Positions 33,275 through 46,280 of a DNA stretch of 64,000 bases are shown one piece after another. The stretch lies in the NCBI RefSeq assembly GCF_029931775.1, contig NC_079316.1, positions 70,900,064 to 70,964,063 on the forward strand. The letters run 5' to 3'. Position 1 is the first letter of the stretch. Each line of letters opens with the position of its first letter. The notes beneath the pieces are model-generated. The model had not been told where the DNA came from. It did not search any database and saw only the letters and a program-made list of their open reading frames with translations. Both the position numbers and the translations under genes were made by a program. This DNA is from Euleptes europaea (taxonomy: Eukaryota; Chordata; Lepidosauria; Squamata; Sphaerodactylidae).

Positions 33275-34704
33275 ATCATAATTGTAGCTGCAGACCTCTA
33301 GTTACCAGTTCTTGGGATGCAGAAGGAACACATTACTATCCTATTGTCCTGGGGATCTATAACTGCTTGGCCTTTCCACATCCATGGTTCTAGCCAAGAC
33401 TCCAGGGTCAGCAAAGGCCTCAGATGCAGAGAGAGAAAGGTAACCACCATCACCAGTGATTTAAAGTTTTTTTTTAATGTCTCTTGACAGCTGCTACAAT
33501 ACTAGCAGGCAAGTCCTACTGGAGGCAGGGGATCTCCCCCACATGGCAACCCTAAATTTCTCCCTGTTTGGCTTTGAAACTGTGAAATTAAGCTCAACTC
33601 AGGAACAAAATAATGGGTGGGTGGGGATTGTAGGGAAGTACTTGCAGGCGCAGGAAGGTTAGACACCCCTCCTTCCTGCCTGCAGTTCCTCCCCTGAAGT
33701 TAAGTTTCCCAGGCCATGTGTCCTCTTTAATTTGGCAAGCAGGTTCATGAACATCCTCATGTCAAGTTCTTTCTTAATGGGAATCAGATTTCACAGTTAC
33801 TATATGTCAGATATTAAAAGGAGCTGTTTTAGAACAAGGGTCGGTGCTGTACTGTATACCCTGACTTGAATCACAGCTAGGGTTGCCAATCTCCAGATGA
33901 CAAGCAACTCCATAATTTAGTAAATGTCATAGTCATATAAGATTTCAATGAACTATTGTGCAGTTGATTCTGCAAAGACTGTAAGAAAACAAATTGTCAG
34001 CAGTGGACTCAAAATGATACTATGTGTGTGGGCTGTCAAGTAATGCAAAAAGCATAACACAAAGTGACATCTGTAATTTAAAATTATTGTCACGTGTATT
34101 ATGAGTTTATTGTCTGCGCTTTTGTGGATTTTCATTTTGCCAAACTTCATGCTCAGCAAGAATTAGCATACCTAAGGAACATGAAGATCAACAGATACCC
34201 TATCTAACATCAGCTGACAATATCATCTTTCCTTTGCCATCTGCATACCAAATGGACTGAGCAAAGACAGAAGAAACATTCTCAGTGCCAGCCACAGAAC
34301 GATGGAATTTTCTTTGAAGGTCAACTGAAGTCTGACATCCATGTTATGGCTGCCACATGAAAACCACTTATAAGAATTGTTCCACACATGGTAGCAATTG
34401 CAGTAGGATGAGATATTTGTGTGCAAAAAAAGAAAAATCTGTGGTGATGTGGAGAATATTGTCCTTACTATGGTGTGAGCTGCTATTCAGTACTTTGGGA
34501 ATAATTTTTCTTTCACATGGAGGCATAGTAATAATTAAATATGTTGGAAGCTGACTGCCCATCGTTTTGCTGTGGGGCATGTAAAGATGTTATGTCTTGT
34601 TTGGGGGCCTTTTTGACCCTAGATAAATTTACTAAATATTCGCTAGACTGCTGTAAGCCTTTGTCTTGTGATCATAAATAGGATAATCGAGAAAACAAAA
34701 TGGA
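33275..34704. other. Non-coding stretch with two MITE scraps
   Basis: A right-end scrap of the GGGTTGCC hAT family lies near 33520-33554 and a left-end scrap at 33879-33905. No gene seen. Confidence 0.5.
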
Positions 34705-35396
34705 GGCCCCTTTCAGATTACCGTTCTAAACCAGATGTTATCCGTTGCTGGCCCAATTCCGATTAAAGTGATACAGGGATAGACATTTCATACAGCTCAA
34801 TTCAATCCATCTATGAGGCATCTCTAAATCGCTTCCAAGTGCTCTGGCCAATTCAAACAGTGCCACACTTCCTCCCACCCGTCTTTTTTTGCGGTGTGTT
34901 CTTTTCCGGCTTTTAAAAAAACGTTCTAAGTTTAGTGCTATAGTGTTAGACCACCAAGGCAATCAAATGTATCCAAATGCTGGTGATATAGCACTCAATT
35001 GCTATATCATCACCATTTGGATGCGCTGAATTGCTATGTTGGTCTAGCGCTATAACACTAATCTTAGAATGTTTGAAAAAAAGCTGAAAAAGAATACGCC
35101 ACTAAAAAAGGCGGGGGGAAAGCAGTCCTTTCGGAAGTGCTCCAGACATTTTAAACAGCACGCTGCAGCGATTCAGAAGCGCAAGGAAGAACTGAAAACA
35201 GAAAAAAGCAGTTTTCATTAAAAAAAAACAAAGTCTGAGCCCCGGGATGTCAATGTAACACAAGCTGCTTTGTCTGAAAAGGTTTTTAAAAATCTGTTAG
35301 CAGTCAGGAGCCGAAATGGTTGTGTCTGAAATGACACAAAAAATCCATTAGCAACCGGCTGCTCAAACATATTATAAAGGCTGTTTGAAAGGGACC
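34705..35396. mobile_element. Foldback Harbinger-like MITE
   Basis: The ends GGCCCCTTTCAGA and TTTGAAAGGGACC are inverted repeats of the Harbinger GG..CTTTC type. Almost the whole element is one imperfect palindrome centred near 34997. The arms pair GGTGATATAGCA with TGCTATATCATC, then TTAGTGCTATAGTGTTAGAC with its complement, and weaker pairing extends outward. No clear 3-bp duplication was found, so the superfamily call is tentative. Non-coding. Confidence 0.75.
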
Positions 35397-35424
35397 AATA
35401 TCTCTATATTTCTCTATCCAAATC

Positions 35425-35770
35425 TCCTGGTGATGCGGTAGAGGTCTCGAGCCACTGCCCGACTGCTGTGGTTAAATGGCTAAGAGAGAATAAATTGAAA
35501 ATGAACTCCAACAAGGTGGAGTTATTGCTGGTTGGGAAGGCTGAGGTCCAAAAGACACTTTGCTGCTACCTTCAATGGGGCCCAGCTGACCCTTGCTGAG
35601 TCGATTAAAAGCTTAGGGGTTATACAGTATCCATCATTGCTGCTTGAGAAGCAAGGTAATGCAGCTGCAAAAAAAAAAAAAATCTTTCATCCAACTTAGT
35701 TTAGCCCAGAAGATGTCCTCCTACCTTGACTAAGTCCATCTGGCCACCTGGATCCATACCACAGGGGAGG
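35425..35770 (+). mobile_element. L2-like LINE fragment (RT C-terminal part)
   Basis: Translation gives the LINE 'thumb' pattern: LKMNSNKVELLLVGKAEVQ, a later SIKSLGVI-like segment, then the MSSYLD...LATWIHTT-like end. Frames change between these pieces and a poly-A-like run sits at 35659-35674, so it is dead. Confidence 0.65.
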
Positions 35771-35813
35771 GCGGCAAATCAGCCCAGCTCTGTTCCATCC
35801 CACCAAGAACTGA

Positions 35814-36742
35814 AGCTGACATACACTTGCTGTGAAATTGGCCAAATAAGCAGCCACATAGATCGTTTGTGATTATTTCAGTGTTCTCTCAACTGTTTGA
35901 TCTGAAGCTGATATCACGATCCGTGAATACCGAGCTTTCAAAATGTTCAACTGGAGTTTTAATTTTTCTCCTTAGTCCCTTTACTCACTTTACCTCAGTA
36001 GAAATGAGACACCAGAGGCTTTTTCAAGTTAACAACCAAGTAACAGAGATTTATTAAACACTGTACAAGGGATGGACTTGGAGGGGAAACGGTAGGTAGC
36101 GAAGGCATAGAACCAGAGCTGGTTTATAAGTTTTACTACAGAGAAGGCATAGATCTTAGATGGCTTAGTTAGTACAGAGTTATAATTCTTAAATTATGTT
36201 CCCAAATTCCATTCACAGAACTTCCGACAGATGTTCCTGTTCAGACTCTACTGCCCAGGTAACAGGGAAGTATGGAGATTATACAATCTCTCTCCCTCAG
36301 AGAACAAAGATGTATGGAGATTGTTCCTCAAATCTCTCTTCCAGCTCTCTCTATAGATCTACCCCACTTTTGTGGCAGTAATCCCTTAACAAAACCCCAT
36401 ATCTGGAATATCTCCTTCCCAGAACCTATTCCCTTTCAGTGACCTGAGAAAGGGACCCTTTCCTCCAAATCTCTGCCTGTCACGCCATAGGAATTGTTTC
36501 ACAACGGTTTAGAGAAATCTGAACCTGTAGGTTCCCAGAGTCAAAAACAGTTTCTGAACACGCAGGTTACCAAAAACAGACTCCCTCCATTTTTTCAGAA
36601 AAGAGAGCATGAGCTCCTTAGCTCTGCAGACTCCCTGCCAGTTTTTTTTCCTTCCCCCCCCCCAGCTTCTCTCAAAGATTAACTCTTTGTTTGTCACAGC
36701 TGACCCACACTTGCTGTGAAACTGACCAGATAATCAGCCTCA
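35814..36742. repeat. Direct repeats enclosing ~840 bp; possible LTR-type fossil
   Basis: A ~45-bp segment (AGCTGAC...ACACTTGCTGTGAAA) occurs at 35814-35858 and 36698-36742 in the same orientation. The enclosed sequence includes a GAGATTTATTAAACACTGTAC segment seen in retroelement LTRs. No coding region or primer site is visible. An old solo LTR or a simple duplication are both possible. Confidence 0.3.
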
Positions 36743-38844
36743 TGGCATCCCAGCATTATTCTCTTGCTAGTGCACTTGATAATGGCTTTGAGGGGAGGGG
36801 TTGGATGAGGGGGATAGATACGTGGGAGTGAGAAGTGAGAATGGGCATGGGGAGACCCCCCCCTGAAGTAATAAATATGCACAGGACCAGCTTTCGATTT
36901 GGGATTGAGACAGACTTTAAACTTGGGGTAAAACAGCATCCTGAAAACGCGAGGGAAATGGGAGGGGAGAGTGAGGCAACTTCGGAAGGTCGGAAAATAC
37001 ATTTATAATTAAAACAATGCCCCAAAGTAGTCGGGTGTGTGTGTGACCGTGACTGGAACAACATGTGCATAAAAGGCCTATGTCTAATACTTTATGAGTT
37101 ATTTCAGACTGTTGCAATTCTAGTCCTTTTACAATGCCGATTAGATGTCTCATTCTATTGATTGCACTGACTTATACCATGTAATCCACCTTGCAGCATA
37201 AGTTGCTCAGAGAGAAAGGCAGACTATAAATAAGGTAAATAAATAAATATGGGAGCAGGAATTCGACAGAATCATCCTAGTCTGCTGCATCTGACCTAAA
37301 TTTCCTTTAATAGAGGGAAGAACAGTGCTGAACATCCAGCTATAGAAACCACGAGGTTGATTGCAAAGGGCCATTGCTGCCCCTGCTCCAAGACAGGGCT
37401 TTGTGCAGCACAGCTGAGTTGTGTAAGGGCTGAGTACAGCTGTTGCAGCACTAAACAGAGGTTCTTCTGTTTGTCCTCTTGCTAATTCGCTCCCTGCACC
37501 TGAGAACCGTGGCTCAAATGAGTGGAGGTCTTTTAAATGGGCAGGAAATCCTATTACTCTGCTCCTGACAGCCTAATGTAGTTGGGATGTTATTGTTACC
37601 CTGAATAGCAAAGTAGAAAGAACACAGGTATCATTAGAAACAAGAGCATCTCTGGCAGTTTCACTGCCACCCATCAATCACAATGTTCCTTTCAAAGAAT
37701 ACCTCCCTTCGACTCCTGCGATACCCAGTGTGCACACAATGCCCAGTCGGAGGTCACCTGTTAAAACATGACATTGTCAGGAATACCATGATACATCATG
37801 GATCAAGTACACAGCCCCTCCCACAGAAAATACACACACACACTCCCAAAAAGAGCTAAAAGTGGCTCCCCCATCAAAATCTCCCATGGTACTTTTGAAG
37901 TCAGTCTGTTTTAAGGACTATGACAATTATGCAATATCACACTCAACTGCCTTGAGTGTAAAAAACACCCATTTCCCCAGGTCCTGTTTCATTATTTTTG
38001 TCTCCTTTCAGCTGATACCATCGTCTTGCAGTAGGAGGATTATGGTAGCTTTACTGCAGCTTTGCATAGTCACAGCTTGGACATCAATATAAAGGCTGCA
38101 CAAATCTATGCATTCTGGGTTAGTTGTCAATATAAGTCAGTATTGTGCCACCATTACAAAATGGAGAAATCAACAGTGATTCTTTAGCTCCCCTTTACTC
38201 TGTCAGCCTGTTCTATTCAACATAATATTTCACATTGTAAAAGAAGAAATGTAATTTAGAGTTGCTGATTTCCTTGACTGCCCTGTAGATCCTGATTATG
38301 CAATACAGGCGCTTTTGAAAACAATTATCTGAATAGTTTGACAATATCCTCAATTAACAGTGGATCAGTTTCCTTAATACATCTTCTTAGAGGGAGCAGG
38401 AAATGAAGAACAGAAGGAAGGTGAAGGAAGAATAAAGGCCAGAGTGGGGGCTGAAGGGCATCTGTAGATCAGAGGGTACATGAGTGAAGTCAAGCACATT
38501 GGGGGAGAGACACAATAAAAGCATGGCTGGAAAAACAAAAGGACAGTCTCTTTTGGCAACATAACTTGAAAGAGCTCATTGCAAGAACTCTCAAGTCCAA
38601 TTCAAACATAAGGTTAGCAATCCTTACGAATTTTCTCCTACCATAAAAATAGTTACTGCCAAATTCTGATTCCCAGTCCTCTCTTCTTTCTGTCTGGTAT
38701 GAATCTGTGGAGAATCTTTACTACATGCTGCAGTATAAGGTTTAAATGATAAACATAAACCAAGCAATAAAAATATCCAAAATGCTTGCCAGACCAAGGA
38801 AAAAGTCTTTCCTTCTTCCTCACTTAATAAATGTGAAGAAAAAA
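36743..38844. other. Non-coding stretch with a LINE tail
   Basis: At about 37090-37250 a LINE-like 3' tail is visible: GTAATCCACCTTGCAGC, then GCAGACTATAAATAAGG and an ATAAATA end, as in the copy near 45100. Nothing else is recognised. Confidence 0.5.
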
Positions 38845-38965
38845 ATACACATACACACTACGCCTAATCGCTGCACACTTCTTTTATTACACACTGTGTA
38901 ATAAAAGAAGCCCCTGACTTCCATTCTGCAGTGATTGGTGTGTGTTTGTGTATGCACATGTAAAA
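38845..38965. mobile_element. Small foldback element with a perfect hairpin core
   Basis: CTTCTTTTATTACACA (38878-38893) and its exact complement (38895-38910) are separated by one base. Weaker pairing continues outward (AATCGCTGCA with TGCAGTGATT, and TACACATACACAC with GTGTGTGTTTGTGTA). It is probably a very small foldback MITE. Confidence 0.7.
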
Positions 38966-39175
38966 GGACCAGCTAATCTGGCAGAAAAGTCTCCTTCATT
39001 AAAGCAAAAAAAGCACTGAGTAGCAGTGATAAATGCAGATCTGGGCATCTCCAGGGAAAATGGAGAACACTTATTTTGTCTGGGCTTTTATTTTCTAGAG
39101 GCATAAAACCCACATGATTGACCAATCATGGCAATGAGATGAGGCTGGGGGACTACAAAGAGCCAGGCCTGGAAA

Positions 39176-39385
39176 TAGGGTTGCCAACCTCCAGGTACTA
39201 GATGGAGATTCTCCTGCTATCACAACTGATCGCCAGCCAATAGGGATCAGTTCCCCTGGAGAAAATGGCTGCTTTGGCAATTGGACTCTATGGCACTGAA
39301 ATGCCTCCCCTCCCCAAACCCCGCCCTCCTCAGGCTCCACCTCAAAAATCTCCATGTATTTCCCAACCCAGAGCTGGCAACCTTG
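39176..39385 (+). mobile_element. Non-autonomous hAT MITE, copy 11
   Basis: GGGTTGCC family. The flanks CCTGGAAA / CTTGGAAA are an 8-bp duplication with one mismatch. Confidence 0.9.
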
Positions 39386-39621
39386 CTTGGAAAGAAGAAA
39401 TAATAATAATAAAAACTCTTCAAGGGTATTTAAAAACAAAAACAAATATCCATTTAAAACAAAATTAATTTTCAGTTTTAGGTAACTACATTTGATTTTG
39501 CAAGATGGAAATCTTAATTTGTATTATTCTTATCTTTAAGTGTAGTTGCCAGACAAATTGCCTTTTCTGGCATATAATAAACTATATAATATTTTCTACA
39601 TCAGAAGACTTAGATCATCAC

Positions 39622-39752
39622 AGAAGGTGGTGGCTGGAGATCTCCCACTATTACAACTGTTCTCCAGGCGACAGAGATCAGTTCCCCTGGAGAAAATGGC
39701 CGCTTTGGTCATTGGACTCTATGGCATTGAAGTCCCTCCCTTCTCCATACCC
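39622..39752 (+). mobile_element. Truncated hAT MITE, copy 12
   Basis: The middle of the GGGTTGCC family only (GTGGTGGCTGGAGATCTCCC through TGAAGTCCCTCCC). Both termini are missing. Confidence 0.85.
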
Positions 39753-41669
39753 TGGCAGATAATATGAAACTAACCCATGGGAGCTATGTGAAAATATTGG
39801 AGAGGATATACCAACTTGCAGTTTAAGGGTTTGAGAAGGAACTGAGGAAAGAACTGAAACGATCGTATTTCTTTTCTACCAGACACCTGTGGAAGGAAAG
39901 AAAAAATTATAAAAAAATAATTTTATGTAAAATACAGATGATACATACCTGTTGCACTTGAAGAAAAAGTACATACCTTTGTGGATATAGGAATATTGCA
40001 TGTGTTGGTTGTATACCATACTGGATTTTTGAAAAATTGTATTTTGTAATTTGTAGTGTGTAATTTGTACCTTTGTAAGCTTGTATAATGTTTCGATTTG
40101 TTGTGGTAAAATATAGAATGTCTTACATTTGTATAAGAGCTTGTTTCTGTGTTCACTTGGTTGTAACTATTATATACACAGACGTGTCTATTGCTGCTAA
40201 CGACCTGGAAGCTGGCAACCCTAGTCATCACACCAAGTAAATTTGGACTTGTGGGTTACCATACCAAAAGAGGTTAGGAGCAGTAGCACTACAGAATGTC
40301 ACGACAGAAGAGAATAGTAGTCCGTAGTGCACTTGTAGAGGGAAGGATAAGGCTGAGACCTAAAAATGAAGAGTCTGAAAGGCATTAATCTGTTCTAAAC
40401 CACCAACACAAGCACAGAGTACTAGCCTGCTGGCACAGATATAACTGTATATTCCATTAGAATTAGACGAAACAGACCTTGATGTTTAAAATATTGTGCT
40501 GGATTGAGATGCTCCATTCCTTTCCTGAAATCAATTTACAGTTCAGAGTTCAGCCTCTGCAAAGTCTTTTAATTATTTTAGTCCTTGCCTCAAAATGTAT
40601 GATTGTGTACTGTTCGGTAGATACCCAGAAGAAAGAGGATACGTACTTGATATCAAGCTACTTGAAGTGGTACTTCTGGCACAGGGTTTTTATTATATTT
40701 TTCCATTGCTCAAGACCCTAAATCACTCCCCATTACTCCAAATGGAATCTATCAGGCGCGTTGGCTTTGTGTCACTCAATCCGACAGCTATACTTGAAAT
40801 GTTGATGATAACTATGTTGGCTTGACGTTACTCTTGCCAGGGAGGATTGCGTTGACAAAAGAGCACATTAGAACACAGCTTCATCAACATCATGAAAAGA
40901 TAAAGGCATAATAGGATTTTTACCTTGGCAATATGTCTTCTTCATCTAGCACAGAAGAATGTAAATTCAGTGTAAGAACAGGATATTATGCCCTTCAGTA
41001 CTGATGATGACCTGCAGAAAAGTATGCCCAACAGAATAAGTTCTCCTGGGCGTCAGGTGGGAGGAACCATTTTGCACCAAATCCTCGAACATAAAGTTAC
41101 CAATAATGGTATTTACATATTTGCCTGTGAGGCAAATAGCAGTTTGTACAGGCAGGTTAGATCAGGAAATCCTGATCGTGGGGATCCTCCTCTATATCTT
41201 GTTTATCTGCAGCCTTACAATGCTCTGCCCAGCCTGTTTGGAAGAAGGAAACTCTGAATTAGACAATGCCTTTGTCGTGGTTTTCTCTACCTTGTAATTA
41301 CGGAATAATATAAAAAAGTAGGAATAGTCACTGCCCGAAGACTTACAGTCTAACACCATAAAAAGAAAAAGTGAGAGGGAAGTAAGAAGCTTATGTGAGG
41401 AAAAAATAAAGTTGGAAAGAAATAGAAGCTATGAGTAACAAGAAGGATCACAATGGAAAAGAAAGACAGCCTGAGAGAGAGAGGGAGGGAGAGAGAGGCA
41501 GCCAAATACGTATTAGAGGAAAGAGTGCCATAGCTATGGTGCAGTAAAAAGAAAGATAATGAGAATGAGTGCAAGCATGTTTTAAAAATAAATTGGTACT
41601 GGAAGGATTTAATATATAACGAGAAAATAAAACAAATCATATGGAGACTAATTGGTAAAAGGAAGCTTA
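39753..41669. other. Non-coding stretch
   Basis: A right-end scrap of the hAT MITE lies at 40208-40222, and a GA-rich run at about 41470-41500. No gene recognised. Confidence 0.5.
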
Positions 41670-41755
41670 CAGCCCATTCCTGAAGGAGGGGGTAGATCTG
41701 CGGGAGCCAGGAGCGGCATAGCTGTACCACCTCTAGGAAGGGGGCAAAGCAGGAT
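41670..41755 (+). repeat. Repeat fragment shared with 61798
   Basis: It begins CAGCCCATTCCTGAAGGAGG and contains CAGGAGCGGCATAGCTGT. The same text, slightly diverged, starts the element at 61798. Confidence 0.7.
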
Positions 41756-41789
41756 TTGTTGAGCCCTTTAGTTTAGACAGTAGTCTTAA

Positions 41790-43028
41790 TGTATTCAAAT
41801 GTTACAATGAACATCCATCCATCCTGTGTTTATACCCAAACTATTATCATGGAACATTGAGGGCCACAAGATAGAACAGGTCAACTGCTTTAAATATCTG
41901 GAAGTAATCTTCCATTCCTCTGGAACTAAAAAAGCCCATGGTGACTATGTGGCTGGGAACGCACAAAGAAGTGCAGCTGCCATATTAAAATATCTTAGGA
42001 CCAAAGGTGGCCACTACATCCCGGCTGCCCTAAAACTGTTTGAAGCCAAGTTGATAGCTCAGCTTCTCTTTGGTACTCAACTAGGACCTTGTGCCAATAT
42101 ATCATCACTAGAACGTGTGCAATCACTAGAAAGTTCCTGAGACCAGCCTTGCAAGTCCCAAAACATGTTTCTAATGCCACCTTACGCCTCAAAACAGGCT
42201 TCACACGAGTTGAGGCCAGAGTATTGATGGCCTCAATTAACACCTGGCTTAGGCTATCCTGCCAACCACGAGGCCTTGCTCCCTTAATTACAAAGGATGA
42301 CTTTCAATCGTCATGGAAATGAGCGGTGACAGATAAAATGTCAACATTAGGCTTTACACCGCAGGTACTAACTGACATGGGCTATGATCAGGCTAAGCAA
42401 GGCAACGATTAAACAGCGTATAATTGACACAGAGCGTCAAACAGATCTAGCCAAAACACCAAACTTCATTATTAGCGAATCCTGCAGGTACCTTACTACT
42501 CCTATGGAATATCTAACCAAACTTGAAATTCCAAAACATCGAAGAGCTTTCACCTTGGCCAGATGCCAAGCCCTCCCCTCAGCCATCCAGGAAGGCCGCT
42601 ACAGGAAGATGCCATATGAGGAAAGAAAATGCCCCTGTGGTTCTGGATACACAGAAACTTTTGAACATGTTCTTTTCCACTGTCAATATTATATAGCTAT
42701 CAGAGAAAGGTTCATCTCGCCATTAATTCATACATTTCCCAGCCATATGGGACAGTTCCATATTTCATCTCTGTTACGAGATGTAAACTCCGACACAACG
42801 TATTCAGTGGCTAGATTCTGTGCCGTTGCAATTGACTGACGACGGAGGAGGGTCTGTGCTCTGAAAATGAAGGGATACAGTTTTAATTATATGTGCTCCC
42901 CTTTCTGGCCAAATGGTTTATCTAAACCAACAAATGAACCAGCATGTTTTACTCAGATGTGCATTTTAGACTTACGTAAATTGGTACCTTACCTGTTTTT
43001 ACCTGTGCTGGTCATTGACCGTAATAAC
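41790..43028 (+). mobile_element. Non-LTR LINE, C-terminal ORF2 and 3' UTR
   Basis: 41826-42140 encodes the RT thumb (IEQVNCFKYLEVIFHSSGTK, then NAQRSAAAILKYLRTKGGHY). 42384-42839 continues the same protein and contains a Cys-His finger (CPCGSGYTETFEHVLFHC) near its end. Frames break in between. The 3' UTR ends around CTGGTCATTGACCGTAATAA. I cannot settle the clade (R4-, I- or L2-type), and no endonuclease domain is present. It is 5'-truncated and dead. Confidence 0.8.
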
Positions 43029-43051
43029 GAATTGTCTTGTCCTGTGTTTTT

Positions 43052-43253
43052 ATGTTGCCAACCTCCAGGTGGGGCCTGGAGATCTCCTGGAATTACAACT
43101 GATCTCCAGACTACAGAGATCATTTTCCCTTGAGAAAATGGCTGCTTTAGAGAGTAGCCTCTATGGTACGATATCCTGCTGAGGTTCCCAGTGTCTCTAG
43201 GCTCCACCCCCAAATGTCCAGGAATTTACCACCCTGGTGATGGGAACTCTAGT
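43052..43253 (+). mobile_element. Diverged hAT MITE, copy 13
   Basis: GGGTTGCC family body with damaged termini (TGTTGCCAAC start, GGGAACTCTA end), inserted at the LINE 3' end. Confidence 0.75.
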
Positions 43254-44164
43254 ACATCTGTTTTTAAGGAACAGCCAATGCTCTTTTACTAGTGGAACTG
43301 GGTACCAATTCTTGGATAAATGTGGGATTTCAGTCACATGTTTAGCTATACATGCATTGTATCTAGCATCAGAATTACTCAATACACTTATAAAGAAAAA
43401 TCAAGTGTACATGGCACACAGATTGTGAGTTCACTGTAGCTTGTAATAAAGGTTACTGGGACAACTTCTGGGGTTAGCAGCCTACCCAAGTTCCAGCCAT
43501 CCAGGATTTCCATTTATGAAAAGGGAGAGAGAGAAAGACTTCAAGATCAACATCATCAGTTTTAATTAGAAGAACTATCGCTGGAGAAATAATAGATTGA
43601 TGTTGACAGTGAACATATGAAGAAGAATGCATTTATTTGTTCAGCCAGAGGCTGTTACAAAATATCCTTACATATGTATAAAAAGCCAAGAAAGGGATAA
43701 AATTGCATCAATATACATTGCCTGGATAAACACTATTTCATACAAAATCTCTATTAAAACAAAGATCGCACTCATTTACTTTCCTATACAAAATTTTTCT
43801 TAATAGCTTCAAGAGCTCTAATCTTCCTGGCTACAATAGCAAATTGAAACATTCTGAAGGTGACATGCGAATCAGAGTCAGAGAGTTAAAAAAAAAACAA
43901 TTTACCAATTTCAGAACAAAAATTTACTCCCTTCAACACTGAACATATGTATAAAATCACACACATTCACGTGATTTAAAAAAAAATGTATACCACTTTT
44001 CTGTCCAGTAGTGCTCACAACCATTTACACAACACAATCAAACCTATCAACGATAAAGTATAGCAGCAGTGACAATTAAACAAAATACATGGTACAGAAA
44101 AGATGACAGATAGTACCATACATACTCCTCTTGGGAGGGATTTCCGTAAAGTGTGTGCGTGCGT
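43254..44164. other. Non-coding stretch
   Basis: No gene or complete repeat recognised. Confidence 0.5.
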
Positions 44165-44285
44165 GTGTGTAAAGTGCCAGCTTATGGGGACCCTATGAAT
44201 TAATGAACACCATGATGCCCTATTGTTAAAAGTCTTGCTCAGGTCTCGCCAGCTGAGGCCTGGGGCTTCTGCAAGGTACAGTCAT
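44165..44285 (+). repeat. Old interspersed repeat (SINE-like)
   Basis: AAAGTGCCAGCTTATGGGGA followed by CCCTATGAATTAATGAACACC and CTTGCTCAGGTCTCGCCAGC resembles a repeat common in lizard DNA that shares its start with the 5S-SINE tail. The family name is uncertain. Confidence 0.45.
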
Positions 44286-45089
44286 AGAAAAGGCACTCTC
44301 TCTGGTAGTCACCCTCCTAATTTCCAAAGGGTCTGGAAGAGGGCTTCTGATTATTGTCTGTTCAGATGAGCAGAAGGCCTTGTAGATACTCTCATTCCAC
44401 ACATTTAAAAGCCAAGACTTTGAATTGTGCCTATAGACAAAATGGGGGCCGGTGGACATCTTTCAGCACTGAAGAGACATGCTCACTGTCCCAGCTAACA
44501 ACCTTGCTGACCCGGTGACATTTCTGAATAATTTCCAATGCAACCCCATGTATAACACATTGTAGTTACACAATTTAAAGCATGGGTAACTGGTAAGACT
44601 ATTCTTTCCCAGGAGGGGCTGCAGCTGTCATACTAACTGAAGCTGGTAAAAAAATTCTGAGTTCACCATTTTCTACCAATGAATGGTGGAGGATCTAGCA
44701 ATATCCCTTAGCTATGAATCTTCTTGAAAGGGAAATGCAATGCCATCCCATATTTGTTGAACATCACCTCTGTGGTCCAGCAAACTGTCCACCAATATTA
44801 TGTCTGTTATCCAGATTCAGTTTGCACTGGAGTTCAAGTTATATTCAAGGGACTTATTATTCAGGAATGATTCAAGAGGTCTTTTCTACACAAGCAATAG
44901 AGTCACACTATGCTAAATGTTTCACAAAGTTACTTGGATAAATTATTATTGACTGTGGTCTACAGTACTGGGTACAGCTTGCTGAAACTAGGATCCCAGT
45001 ATGTAATTTTTGCATGATTCAGTGTGTCATGTTAATACTTATACTTTACTTCAGTTCTGTTTTTAGACTTCTGGTTGGTTCTACAACCC
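44286..45089. other. Non-coding stretch
   Basis: No gene or complete repeat recognised. Confidence 0.5.
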
Positions 45090-45215
45090 TAATTCCAATT
45101 GCATTGTTCATTGAACGTCCCATTCTGTCAATTGTATTGACTCAACCTGTGTAATCCATCTTGAGTCCAAGTGAGAAAGACGGAATATAAATAACACAAA
45201 TAAAATGTAAATAAA
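45090..45215 (+). repeat. LINE 3' tail
   Basis: TGTGTAATCCATCTTGAGTC, then GACGGAATATAAATAACAC and an A-rich end; same family as the tail near 37090-37250. Confidence 0.5.
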
Positions 45216-46280
45216 CATGTCAGTGATTTTTTTCCTACAAGTGTTTTTGCGCTGCTTAATCCCCTTTCCTTTCATTATTTTCAATTATTGCAGCACAAGG
45301 ACACTAACAAGGTAGTTGGGAAAATGCAGCCTACCACATGTATGTCCGACACCAGAAAAAAAGAGGTAGTATTGCAAAACCTATGGCAACTCCACCTTCC
45401 CAGAGATCAAGTCTGTTGCTGCTGTGAGAAGCTCAGACCTTGTCAACTCATGGTAATGCAAGCCAGTTTAGCCCCTTCATCTAGGATCAAATCCTGATGC
45501 CAGCTGTTTTTGCGCGAACCAACCTGGCCTAGCATTCAGCATCAGCATTTCAAAGGTTCACGCATACTTACATAGCATTTGGGTTACATTGGCTACAAGG
45601 AGGACCAGAAAGAGGAACAGCCCTTCCTTGTCTAACCTGTTCCTCTCTGTCTGATGTGACTTATTCCTACTGCTCCAAACAGCAAGGCACCCATTCTCGC
45701 TCCTCCTTTTTTAAAGGAAAAGTTAGGTGATGCTCCAGAAATCTCCCCTGCTCTGTTTTTAAGGACAGAAGTGTTATAGCTGGCCAGCCACTCCGAGTAA
45801 GAATGAAGAATAATGGTTTTGTGCGAATGTAGTTTTATGGATGATGTTACATTTTGCCTGCGGGTGGCCTTGCCTAATGTTGCTTGAAACATATAAATCA
45901 GGGCATATACTCTTCTTTAAAAGGAACCTCATACTTTTTGTACTCTCTTCACTTAGCCATCAAAACAGGAGCTCAAGGCCACAGTTCTAAGCACTTTCAC
46001 AACCTAATCCTCAGAAATAAGTCTCACAGAGTTCAATGTTGTTTTTGTTAATTCTCTAATAAGTGTCTATAGGATTGCATCCCAACTTGGGTTGTTTATG
46101 CACACTGATTCCTTGTTCTGCTATATTCAAGTGGACCGAAAACAACAACACAATTTCATTATATATTGTTCCATTCTTTAGCCTGTTGTTTTTGTTCATA
46201 TGTTGCTTTTTACAACGCTGTTTTTCATTTTTGACATGTTCAAATGGACCAACAAAAACTTGTCAGGGATCCTGCATTGA
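45216..46280. other. Non-coding stretch
   Basis: No gene or complete repeat recognised. Confidence 0.5.
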
